A DNA stretch of 9,098 bases from Chloroflexia bacterium (GCA_030430125.1 JAUIGA010000117.1:1-9098); one strand, 5' to 3'; shown: positions 1 through 5,414, numbered from the stretch's first letter. Notes: a model not told the origin generated them from the letters alone. Made by a program: numbers and translations.

Positions 1-916
1 TGCGCGGGCAGTCGTCGGGGATGATGACCCTGCCCGGCCGCACCGCGAGGCAATTCACCGCCCACGGCTCGGTCGGCCAGACGTGGATCGCCTCGATCCC
101 GAGACCGGCGAGCTCCTCGGGCAGCCAGTAGGGAAGTCGGGTCGTGTTCACCAGCGCCTTGTCGTGATCGACCATGACGATGCCGCCGTCGATATGCAGC
201 GCGTTTCCCGTCAAGGGCACTCGCACCAGCTTCACGCCCTGTTCGGCCAGCACCTGCTCGATCTGGCGCGCGCCGGCCTCGTTCTGGCGGTGCGACATCC
301 CGGCCAGCGCCGTGGTCGCGTTCAGGAAGCAGAAGGACCCGCCCTCGAACAAGCCAGTTCCATGCACGGTCCGCAAGATGGGCATGCCGAGTCCGGCGAT
401 GAGCCGGGTGACATACGCCTCCTCCCCACGGCGGCCGTAGCCGCACGCTTCGCCCACCGGACCCATGCGGCAGATGATGGCGCCGCCATTGACCGCGATC
501 GCCTGGTCGCGGGTGAACACTGCCTTGGGGTCCCCAGCGGAGCCGTCGACGTGCTCGATCTCGACACCTTCATCCCGAAGCGCTGCGACGAGGGCGTCAT
601 GTTCGTCCTGCATACGCTGCAGGTTCGGGCCAGTTCGGTCGCGCCAGTACCACTGCTCCTGATCGCTGATCAGGGCGTCGATGGATTCGTCGTACATCGA
701 CGGGTCGATCGTGGCGATCTCATCACCGGGACGATGCACCACGCACAGGCGCAGACGCCCGACGTCGTTGGTCACGCCCCACTGGCGCCCCCAGACCCGC
801 TGCTGCATCTCGGTCGACTCGAACGCCGGTTCCGCCCGGGGCGGGATGCGCTCCAGGACGACATGGTAGTAGGCTTCGCTGTCGCGCAGATCGGTGTTCC
901 TGGAATCGTCGAGCAT
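1..916 (-). CDS. Guanidino-group hydrolase / amidinotransferase family protein (DDAH/arginine deiminase fold), 3' end outside window
   Basis: Reading from ATG at 916, 305 residues are open to the window edge; the C-terminus is missing. The superfamily attacks guanidino groups of arginine-like substrates through a Cys covalent intermediate (arginine deiminase, dimethylarginine hydrolase, amidinotransferases). Seen in sequence: an N-terminal WGVTNDVGRLR...VHRPG segment (residues 46-64) typical of the fold, FTRD at 134-137 (conserved Asp), FEGGS at 190-194 (conserved Glu-Gly-Gly), HID at 241-243 (catalytic His and Asp), and NCLAVRPG at 288-295. The nucleophilic Cys, expected near the C-terminus, lies beyond base 1. 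An AAGG lies about 10 bases before the ATG, and an in-frame TAG just upstream fixes the start. It diverges from the Rieske gene. No signal peptide is visible, so it is probably cytoplasmic. The exact substrate cannot be told; a DDAH-like hydrolase is the best guess. The long plus-strand frame over it (83-934) is a shadow. Confidence 0.85.
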   Translation of the reverse strand, partial: MLDDSRNTDLRDSEAYYHVVLERIPPRAEPAFESTEMQQRVWGRQWGVTNDVGRLRLCVVHRPGDEIATIDPSMYDESIDALISDQEQWYWRDRTGPNLQRMQDEHDALVAALRDEGVEIEHVDGSAGDPKAVFTRDQAIAVNGGAIICRMGPVGEACGYGRRGEEAYVTRLIAGLGMPILRTVHGTGLFEGGSFCFLNATTALAGMSHRQNEAGARQIEQVLAEQGVKLVRVPLTGNALHIDGGIVMVDHDKALVNTTRLPYWLPEELAGLGIEAIHVWPTEPWAVNCLAVRPGRVIIPDDCPR

Positions 917-1063
917 GGCACACTACCTTGTTGACATGTGATGAGAATCGGTCGCATGCGATCAGGATAGGGCAATGCGGGTCCGATCGAAAGTCAGGGT
1001 AGAAGCGAGTTGACACCTCGCGGCGCATCCCGGTCACAGCACATCCGAAAGCGAGACGCTCCG
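917..1063. promoter_or_regulatory. Divergent intergenic region with a 10-bp perfect palindrome
   Basis: These 147 bases separate the divergent amidinotransferase-like and Rieske genes, so they must hold both promoters. A perfect palindrome TCGCATGCGA lies at 952-961 and could be an operator. TTGACA occurs on the plus strand at 931-936 and 1010-1015, but neither has a convincing -10 hexamer at 16-18 bases, so no promoter is assigned. Confidence 0.3.
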
Positions 1064-1381
1064 ATGCCGAAGGTGTTCCACCCAGTCGCCAATGCCGCCG
1101 ACATTGCCCCAGGCGAGCTGAAGTACGTCGAAGCCGGCGGCAAGGCGATCTGCCTGGCGAACGTCAACGGTGAGTTCTACGCCCTCAACAACGCCTGCAC
1201 CCACGAGCGCGCGCCGCTCGCCGACGGCACGCTGGAAGGCACACGCCTGCAGTGCCCGGTGCACGGCGGAGTCTTCGACGTCGTTTCCGGCGAACCGCTG
1301 CGCTACCCGGCGACCTGGCCGGTGAAGACCTACTCCGTCCGCATCGAGGACGGGATCATCCTCGTCGGCATCCGCACCTGA
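1064..1381 (+). CDS. Rieske-type [2Fe-2S] ferredoxin-like protein
   Basis: A 105-residue protein that is a single Rieske domain. The cluster ligands are visible as CTH (C45, H47) and CPVH (C64, H67), followed by GGVFD and SGEPLRYP, the usual fold around the second ligand loop. The length matches stand-alone Rieske ferredoxins that pass electrons to ring-hydroxylating oxygenases, and the small NirD-like subunits; no oxygenase, reductase or nitrite reductase is in view to decide between them. There is no signal peptide or Tat motif, so it should be cytoplasmic. ATG at 1064 was chosen because the Rieske fold starts right after it (MPKVFHPVANAADI). An upstream in-frame TTG at 1010 would add 18 residues of low-complexity basic sequence. 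The SD is weak (GCGAG-like). The gene stands alone, divergent from the amidinotransferase-like gene and convergent with the phosphoesterase gene. Confidence 0.88.
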   Translation: MPKVFHPVANAADIAPGELKYVEAGGKAICLANVNGEFYALNNACTHERAPLADGTLEGTRLQCPVHGGVFDVVSGEPLRYPATWPVKTYSVRIEDGIILVGIRT

Positions 1382-1514
1382 TCGTGGCAGGGAATCATGC
1401 CTCCCATGCATGACATGCGGCAGTCGCATCCAGATCGCTGGACGAACGCCAACCGGCGACTTCCCATCCCGCGGCACCAGCTTCATGCACTCGGACTCGG
1501 ACTCAAGGGGATGG
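1382..1514. other. Convergent intergenic gap, nothing recognised
   Basis: These 133 bases lie between the stop codons of the convergent Rieske and phosphoesterase genes. A bidirectional terminator would be expected. Only a weak GGGA...TCCC pair near 1391-1406 and a short CTCGGA direct repeat near 1491-1502 are visible, with no T run. No coding signal was recognised. Confidence 0.4.
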
Positions 1515-2249
1515 TCAAGCGCGCCACAGCGCCGCCCAGCCGTCGACGTCGGGCATGCCGGTACCGCGGGCCATGGCGAGCATGCCGGCGACGTCGAGCG
1601 GCAGGTGTCGAAAGCTCACCTCGACCCGACCGTCATTTGGCATCTCCAGGACCGCGAAGTCGGCACCAGACGCCGGCCGGCTCGGAGGCAGGTCCGGGGT
1701 GCCGGGTCCGACTCCGCCCAGCCCGACGCTCCCGGGATTGACCACCGTGAGATTTCCGGTATTCCGTAGCAGCGGAACATGCGTGTGCCCGCCCGCAACG
1801 ATCGTCGCCTCGATCCCGGTCAGCATCGCCTCCAGCTCGTCCGGCGGCGTGATCGCGGAAATGACCTCGGTGGTGCTCCGTGGCGATCCGTGAATGAGTG
1901 CTACCGATGTATCCCCGACAACGACCGTCCTCCGCATCGGCAGCGAGGCCAGCCACGCCGCCGACTCCGGTCCGAGCCGGGACGCCGCCCAGACGTTGAT
2001 CGCGTTCATGAGGGGGATATCGCTGACCGCGGCGGGATTCGTCGCCAGCAACCATTCGTCGGTATTGCCCAGCACGGTTTCGATCTGACGCTCCATCAGG
2101 AGGGAGATCGTCTCCGCTGGCCACGGACCCGGCGTCGCGACATCGCCGAGGCAGAGGATGCGATCGACGCCAATGCGATCGAGCTCGGCCAGCACCGCGC
2201 GCAGGGCGAACGCGTTCCCGTGAATGTCAGCGATCAGTCCGATGCGCAT
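1515..2249 (-). CDS. Calcineurin-like metallophosphoesterase (YfcE/MJ0936-like)
   Basis: A 244-residue cytoplasmic phosphoesterase with all the family's metal-binding blocks in order: DIHGN (residues 8-12), GDV (35-37), GNTD (61-64, where many relatives have GNHD or GNCD), HGSP (120-123), GHTH (154-157). NPGSVGLGG follows the last block, as in YfcE/MJ0936-type phosphodiesterases. Members hydrolyse phosphodiester or phosphomonoester bonds with two metal ions (often Mn); the physiological substrate here is unknown. Full length for the group. ATG at 2249 was chosen because the first beta strand (MRIGLIADIHGN) begins there; the frame stays open upstream to 2330, but that extension is Gly/Thr-rich and lacks homologous character. 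The SD is modest (GGGA about ten bases upstream). Upstream lies repeat DNA, so it is likely transcribed alone. Confidence 0.9.
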   Translation of the reverse strand: MRIGLIADIHGNAFALRAVLAELDRIGVDRILCLGDVATPGPWPAETISLLMERQIETVLGNTDEWLLATNPAAVSDIPLMNAINVWAASRLGPESAAWLASLPMRRTVVVGDTSVALIHGSPRSTTEVISAITPPDELEAMLTGIEATIVAGGHTHVPLLRNTGNLTVVNPGSVGLGGVGPGTPDLPPSRPASGADFAVLEMPNDGRVEVSFRHLPLDVAGMLAMARGTGMPDVDGWAALWRA

Positions 2250-2315
2250 CGTTGCGATTCCCAAGTGCCTATCTGTAGGAGCCGACCCCGTACCGGTGTT
2301 GCGCATTGCAGTCGA

Positions 2316-2524
2316 CGCGCCAACCCCCAACCGTCACCCTGAGCCGTGAGGCGCGACAGCGCCGATCGTGTCGAAGGGTCCCCGCGCGAAGCGCGCGGCA
2401 GCTGTGCTGCCGCCATCCTTCGAGGCAGCCATCATGCGCGACTCTGCCCTACGGGCAGCGGCTTCGCCGGAGGATATCGCTGCGCTGCCTCGACAAGCTC
2501 GGAACGACGGTTGGGAATGGCGCG
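2316..2524. repeat. MITE-like palindromic element with 28-29-base imperfect terminal inverted repeats
   Basis: The left arm (2316-2344) and right arm (2497-2524) are inverted copies. CGCGCCA pairs with TGGCGCG, CCCAACCGTC with GACGGTTGGG, and GAGC with GCTC, about 22 of 28 positions with one gap; three of the mismatches are C/T. Inside are GGCGC/GCGCC (2350-2363), CCGCGCG-AAG-CGCGCGG (2382-2398), GGCAGC-TGT-GCTGCC (2397-2411), CTGCCC-TAC-GGGCAG (2444-2458), and a 9-bp long-range pair CGAGGCAGC/GCTGCCTCG (2421-2429 with 2484-2492). The left part carries ACCCTGAGC ... GTCGAAGGGT, a self-complementary pattern like dispersed intergenic repeats. There is no transposase and no obvious target-site duplication. 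It fills most of the gap before the phosphoesterase start (2250-2555); the remaining bases 2250-2315 hold only that gene's leader. Confidence 0.6.
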
Positions 2525-2700
2525 CCTCCTGGACCTTGCATCACCCGTCCCGTGTCTACTCCAGTCGAGGCATAGCCGTTTCCCGCAGGGCGGCATCCTC
2601 CCGGTACGGACCGGGAGATTTTGAGGCAGGTGCGCGCAGCCACGACCTTCGGACCGAAATTCGGGAAGGCACGAGACCCTCCCGTACACAGAAACTTAAC
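2525..2700. repeat. Hairpin-rich DNA flanking the MITE-like element, overlapping the MNT gene's 3' end
   Basis: This stretch contains an 8-bp hairpin CTCCCGGT-ACGG-ACCGGGAG (2598-2617, followed on the plus strand by ATTTT). It also has an alternating TTCGG-A-CCGAA-A-TTCGG array (2648-2664), in which the middle block can pair with either neighbour, and CGGGAAGG/CCCTCCCG (2662-2684, 7 of 8 pairs). Most of it is read as the unusual C-terminal tail of the nucleotidyltransferase, but the density of palindromes argues that it is repeat DNA rather than ancestral coding sequence. It may be one unit with the adjacent inverted-repeat element (total about 385 bases), which the sequence alone cannot prove. 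Confidence 0.45.
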
Positions 2701-3047
2701 CTCCAAGCGCCCTGAGGACGGCAAGCAGCCTCTTTGCTGTCGCTCGATTCATAGACGGTGATCCGTTGCTCGTCCACTGCAGCCCGAAAATACGGATTCC
2801 TGATCGATGGTTCCGTAATCATCTGGATCGGAAATCCGAGGAAATCCTCAAGCGCCGCGATCAGGTCCAGATATCGTTCCGCCACACCGTGATCGTACTT
2901 GCCGAGATCCACGATGAAGTCGATGTCGCTGGTCTCGGGGTCGAACGCACCGGTCGCCGCCGAGCCGAAGAGATCGAGCCGCCTGATGCCGTACGTGCGG
3001 CAGATGTCAGCGATGACATCCATGTTGTTGGCAATCAGGGGGATCAC
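2556..3047 (-). CDS. MNT-type nucleotidyltransferase domain protein with aberrant C-terminal extension
   Basis: A 163-residue product. Residues 1-101 form a minimal nucleotidyltransferase (MNT/COG1669-like) domain: LFGSAATG (26-33, the GS signature) and SDIDFIVDL (40-48, two metal-binding Asp residues at 41 and 43). The conserved end IRNPYFRAAVDEQRITVYE is at 82-100. Such proteins are usually the antitoxin half of HEPN/MNT toxin-antitoxin pairs and AMPylate or otherwise neutralise the HEPN RNase. Where relatives have VDLV, this one reads IQMI (Q75), so a third catalytic Asp may be lost. Relatives end near residue 100; here about 62 extra residues are read from hairpin-rich repeat DNA and look non-native. 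The GTG start at 3047 is supported by GGAGG six bases upstream. No HEPN gene follows or precedes. Activity is uncertain. Confidence 0.75.
   Translation of the reverse strand: MIPLIANNMDVIADICRTYGIRRLDLFGSAATGAFDPETSDIDFIVDLGKYDHGVAERYLDLIAALEDFLGFPIQMITEPSIRNPYFRAAVDEQRITVYESSDSKEAACRPQGAWRLSFCVREGLVPSRISVRRSWLRAPASKSPGPYREDAALRETAMPRLE
2696..2752 (-). pseudogene. 18-codon overlapping ORF, possible remnant of the MNT gene's partner (HEPN?)
   Basis: An ATG at 2752 overlaps the end of the conserved MNT domain in another frame (TATGAATC), the arrangement seen at many MNT-HEPN junctions. It reads MNRATAKRLLAVLRALGG and then stops at TAA, right where the hairpin-rich repeat DNA begins. The peptide is Leu/Ala/Arg-rich and could be the first helix of a small helical protein, loosely like a HEPN/DUF86 start. 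It is short enough to be chance; the call is an inference from position. Confidence 0.2.
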
Positions 3048-3053
3048 GGTTCG

Positions 3054-3058
3054 CCTCC
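3054..3058 (-). promoter_or_regulatory. Ribosome binding site that fixes the MNT GTG start
   Basis: On the minus strand GGAGG lies six bases before GTG at 3047. The frame is open further upstream (to 3098), but those residues match nothing in the MNT fold, so this SD decides the start. Confidence 0.7.
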
Positions 3059-3076
3059 ACGCAGGCTCGCACGGTG

Positions 3077-3095
3077 GGGTGACACACCCATTATG
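3077..3095 (-). promoter_or_regulatory. Candidate -10 element with adjacent GGGTG/CACCC inverted repeat, upstream of the MNT gene
   Basis: On the minus strand CATAAT (3095-3090) is a 5/6 match to the -10 consensus, about 43 bases before the GTG start. No good -35 lies at 16-18 bases. A perfect 5-bp inverted repeat with a 3-base loop (GGGTG-ACA-CACCC on the plus strand, 3077-3089) falls at the predicted transcription start and could be an operator, as expected for an autoregulated antitoxin-type gene. Confidence 0.3.
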
Positions 3096-3143
3096 CATGA
3101 ACGGGCGTGGCGCATGAGGCGGCTCACCCGGAGTATTTCCCGG

Positions 3144-3983
3144 TCAATCCGGGATCACGACCTCGTCCAACCCCTCCTCGGCGGGCGGGAACTGCGGGTT
3201 CATGGATTCCAGCGTCTCGGCGACCGCGGTCGACACCACCAGGTCGCGATACCACTTGCGGTTGGCGGGAACCACATACCACGGGGCTTCCGTCGTCGCG
3301 CACCTCCGGATCGCGTCCTCAAACGCCACCTGGTAGTCGTCCCAGCGCTCGCGCTCCTCCAGGTCACCCGTCGAGAATTTCCAGTGCTTCTCCGGATCGT
3401 CCAGGCGATCCTGCAGGCGCTCCTTCTGCTCGTCCTTAGAGATATTGAGGAAGAACTTCACGACGCGTGTGCCGCTCTCGGTGAGAAGCTGCTCGAAATC
3501 GTTGATGTGGTCGTAGCGCCGTTTCCAGACATCGGCCGGCACCAGATCCTTGACCCGCACCACCAGCACATCCTCGTAATGCGACCTGTTGAAGATGGCA
3601 ATCATCCCCCGGCGCGGGGCGTGGTCGTGGTACCGCCACATAAAATCGTGGTCGAGCTCCTCGGCGCTAGGCTGCTTGAACGAATGCACGCGCACACCGG
3701 CGGCGTTCACGCCCTGAAGCACCCGCCGGATGGTGCTGTCCTTGCCGCCGGTGTCGGTCGCCTGAAAGACGATCAGCAGGCTCTGCGCACCCTCGGCATA
3801 GAGCCGTTCCTGCAGGGCGCGGATGCGCTTTCGCTGCATCCTCACCAGGGCCTTCGCGGCATCCTTGTCCTCGCGCGTCAGATCGCCAAGGTCGTTTGGA
3901 TCGTAGTCCCGCAACCGAAACGCATCGGGACGATCGACCCGATAGTCGCCGATCCGGGCAATGACGTCGTCGTGGCCGGGCAT
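3144..3983 (-). CDS. ppk2: Polyphosphate kinase 2 (PPK2), class III-like
   Basis: A 279-residue enzyme of full family length. PPK2 transfers phosphate from inorganic polyphosphate to nucleotides; class III members act on both AMP and ADP. Seen: the Walker A-like loop FQATDTGGKDSTIRR (residues 73-87, with D77, K81, D82), then GVNAAGVRVHSFKQP (91-105), a lid-side WRYHDHAPRRG (116-126), and the Walker B region IFNRSHYEDVLVVRV (130-144). The NRSHYEDVLVVRV wording is closest to class III relatives such as the Meiothermus type (from memory, not searched). ATG at 3983 was chosen because GGAGGTGA sits just upstream; an upstream in-frame start at 4028 would overlap the dehydrogenase stop. It follows the dehydrogenase by 34 bases on the same strand, so co-transcription is likely. 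Likely cytoplasmic, in energy or phosphate-stress metabolism. Confidence 0.93.
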   Translation of the reverse strand: MPGHDDVIARIGDYRVDRPDAFRLRDYDPNDLGDLTREDKDAAKALVRMQRKRIRALQERLYAEGAQSLLIVFQATDTGGKDSTIRRVLQGVNAAGVRVHSFKQPSAEELDHDFMWRYHDHAPRRGMIAIFNRSHYEDVLVVRVKDLVPADVWKRRYDHINDFEQLLTESGTRVVKFFLNISKDEQKERLQDRLDDPEKHWKFSTGDLEERERWDDYQVAFEDAIRRCATTEAPWYVVPANRKWYRDLVVSTAVAETLESMNPQFPPAEEGLDEVVIPD

Positions 3984-4017
3984 GAATCGCTCACCTCCGC
4001 ATGGTCGCTGTTGCCCA

Positions 4018-4809
4018 TCATCCTGCATGCAACCAGCCTACCAGCCGTGCCAGCACGGTGCGCGGCAGGAATCGGGTTGAAACGATCGACAACCTGGTGG
4101 ACAGGTCCGGCGCGACGGTGCGTTTCCCCTTGCGCACCCCCTCAAGCCCGGCACGAGCAACCGCGGCAGGATCGGCAACCTGCACGAAGCGCGAGTTGAA
4201 CATCCGGTTGCGCGTCATCTCACCGCGCTCCTCGAATCGCGTCCGGACAGGCCCCGGCGTGAGCGCGGTGACGGTGACACCGGTGCCCTTGAGCTCCTCC
4301 GCCAGCCCCTCGGAGAAAGAAAGGACATACGCCTTGGTCGCGTAGTAGACCGACTGAAGCGGACCCGGCGCGTAGGCGGCGGACGACGCGACGTTGAGAA
4401 TTGCGCCTGACCGGCGCGCAACCATGCCGGGCAGCAGGAGCCCCGTCAACTCGGTCAACGCCAGCACGTTGACTCGAATCATGTCGAGCTGGGTGTCGAG
4501 ATCGCGCGAAGCGAAGGCGCCGAAGCTGGTCAGGCCGGCGTTGTTGACCAACAGGTCGATCTCGAGTCCGGCGTCGTCGATCTGGCGCATCAGCGAGGCC
4601 GCGCCGCCCGGCTCCGACAGGTCGACCCGCACCGCGAGGGTCGCACCGACCTCTTGCTCGATCGCGGCCACGCGGTCCGGATTCTGGCCGGTCACAACGA
4701 GGGACCAGCCGTCGGCCGCCAGCTGCCGCGCGAACTCCGCTCCCATGCCGCTGGACGCACCGGTGACAAGGGCGGTGCCGGTGGTGTGCGCAGAGGTTGC
4801 GGTGGCCAT
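4018..4809 (-). CDS. Short-chain dehydrogenase/reductase (SDR), NAD(P)-dependent
   Basis: A 263-residue classical SDR. Visible motifs: the nucleotide-binding TGASSGMG (residues 16-23), DL at 63-64, NNAG (89-92), catalytic N114, S142, Y155 and K159 (YYATK), and PGPVRT after the active site. A basic C-terminal region ends in RTVLARLVGWLHAG. Relatives of this type (DltE/YqjQ-like) oxidise or reduce alcohol/carbonyl groups; substrate and cofactor preference are not readable here, since the end of beta strand 2 (TGQNPDR) is not diagnostic. ATG at 4809 has a very good SD (AGGAGG, six bases spacing); the frame extends upstream to 4857, but only through the hairpin. The leader between the strong hairpin (4833-4866) and the start is just 23 bases, so expression depends on read-through or a promoter inside the hairpin. 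PPK2 follows 34 bases downstream. Confidence 0.92.
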   Translation of the reverse strand: MATATSAHTTGTALVTGASSGMGAEFARQLAADGWSLVVTGQNPDRVAAIEQEVGATLAVRVDLSEPGGAASLMRQIDDAGLEIDLLVNNAGLTSFGAFASRDLDTQLDMIRVNVLALTELTGLLLPGMVARRSGAILNVASSAAYAPGPLQSVYYATKAYVLSFSEGLAEELKGTGVTVTALTPGPVRTRFEERGEMTRNRMFNSRFVQVADPAAVARAGLEGVRKGKRTVAPDLSTRLSIVSTRFLPRTVLARLVGWLHAG

Positions 4810-4832
4810 GATCGTCCTCCTGTATGAAAACG

Positions 4833-4866
4833 ACACGGGGCGTGGCCATGTGGCCACGCCCCGTGT
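4833..4866 (-). terminator. Strong intrinsic terminator or attenuator between the 40-aa ORF and the SDR gene
   Basis: A perfect 16-bp inverted repeat (ACACGGGGCGTGGCCA paired with its complement, 2-base centre) is followed on the minus strand by CGTTTTC. It lies 33 bases after the stop of the small membrane-protein gene, as an intrinsic terminator should. But the SD of the dehydrogenase begins only about a dozen bases after the T run, so it may instead be an attenuator. There is no T run on the plus-strand side. Confidence 0.75.
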
Positions 4867-4899
4867 TGCGTCAGCATTGATCGTGTCGCGACAGCGCCG

Positions 4900-5022
4900 C
4901 TACGGACTCACCACCAACAGCATCAACAGGAACATTGCGATCAGGCCGGTGGCGGCGAACCCTCGCAGGACCAGGTCCTCGCGGGTCAGGACATCTTGCG
5001 CGCGGCGTTCATTCTCGGTCAT
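4900..5022 (-). CDS. Small single-TM membrane protein (40 aa), unrecognised
   Basis: ATG at 5022 to TAG at 4900 encodes 40 residues: a charged head (MTENERRAQDVLTREDLVLR) and then a 20-residue hydrophobic stretch (21-40, GFAATGLIAMFLLMLLVVSP) that ends the protein. By the positive-inside rule the head should be cytoplasmic, giving a tail-anchored peptide. Support for a real gene: an amphipathic/charged head followed by a clean membrane segment, an SD-like AGGGGG upstream, a strong hairpin with T run 33 bases after the stop, and a good promoter about 170 bases upstream. A second in-frame ATG at 5058, with AGAGG nine bases before it, would give 52 residues; the choice between them is open. Function unknown; it could belong with the dehydrogenase and PPK2 downstream. 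Confidence 0.6.
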   Translation of the reverse strand: MTENERRAQDVLTREDLVLRGFAATGLIAMFLLMLLVVSP

Positions 5023-5171
5023 CGGAACACGTTTCCCCCTGGTCGGACCGTATTCCATCGCGGCACGCCTCTTCCGTGACCCGCGAGGACGGTCACTCTA
5101 CCCCGATCGATTGGTGACTGCGGGTTACCAACCGGAGCGTCAGCCCCTCCAGACATCGGCTCTTCGGCGTA

Positions 5172-5185
5172 CGTACACAAGTACG
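5172..5185. promoter_or_regulatory. Short inverted repeat at the predicted transcription start
   Basis: CGTAC-ACAA-GTACG, a perfect 5-bp inverted repeat with a 4-base centre, lies just downstream of the minus-strand -10 (5202-5197). In DNA it could be a repressor site; in RNA it would be a 5'-end hairpin protecting the leader. Confidence 0.3.
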
Positions 5186-5196
5186 ATACCGCATTG

Positions 5197-5226
5197 AGTG
5201 TAGACCTGTCCGTGCCGCCATGTCAA
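5197..5226 (-). promoter_or_regulatory. Sigma-70-type promoter for the small-protein/SDR/PPK2 block
   Basis: On the minus strand TTGACA (5226-5221, perfect -35) is followed after 18 bases by TACACT (5202-5197, 4/6 with the TAnnnT frame kept). Transcription should start near 5190, giving a leader of about 168 bases before ATG 5022. It is the best promoter match seen in the window. Confidence 0.55.
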
Positions 5227-5414
5227 TGCGACGCCTGCCACTGGAACCGCTCCACAAGCGCAGATTCTCGAATCCAGATGCGTACGTTCGCGTCTTTTCA
5301 GTCCTGACACCCGTGCCCCAACGGCGAGATTGGTCGTTCGTACACCGACCCACTGGCTCGGCTCGGCGCGGGTACAATGACGCAGCGCCAATCGACTCAT
5401 CCGAAAGGACGCTC
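5227..5414 (+). promoter_or_regulatory. Fucosidase upstream region with -10-like TACAAT
   Basis: TACAAT at 5373-5378 is a 5/6 -10 match, 36 bases before the fucosidase ATG. No recognisable -35 lies 16-18 bases upstream and there is no extended TGn, so the call is tentative. The frame is open in phase with the fucosidase back to 5220, but that stretch lacks family sequence and is best read as non-coding. Confidence 0.35.

Noticed and set aside
83..934. 283-residue plus-strand frame
   Set aside because: It lies opposite a clear amidinotransferase-fold gene whose catalytic motifs read on the minus strand; the plus-strand product has Arg/His-rich composition and no recognisable motif.
1010..1040. 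TTGACA as Rieske promoter
   Set aside because: A perfect -35 hexamer, but no TAnnnT hexamer at 16-19 bases downstream.
2344..2460. CRISPR-like array from repeated short palindromes
   Set aside because: The hairpins differ in sequence and are not regularly spaced direct repeats with unique spacers.
2598..2617. Hairpin followed by ATTTT as a plus-strand terminator
   Set aside because: No plus-strand gene precedes it, and it sits inside hairpin-rich repeat DNA; better treated as part of the repeat.
2432..2724. Minus-strand frames of 85-91 residues within the repeat region
   Set aside because: They arise from palindromic repeat DNA, are rich in Arg/Pro/Ser/Cys, and have no domain signature.
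2766..4199. 477-residue plus-strand frame
   Set aside because: Antisense shadow of PPK2 and the MNT gene, whose active-site motifs are intact on the minus strand.
5220..5414. N-terminal extension of the fucosidase by 65 residues
   Set aside because: The family sequence and a well-spaced AAGGA point to ATG 5415; the upstream part has no signal peptide and covers the likely promoter region.
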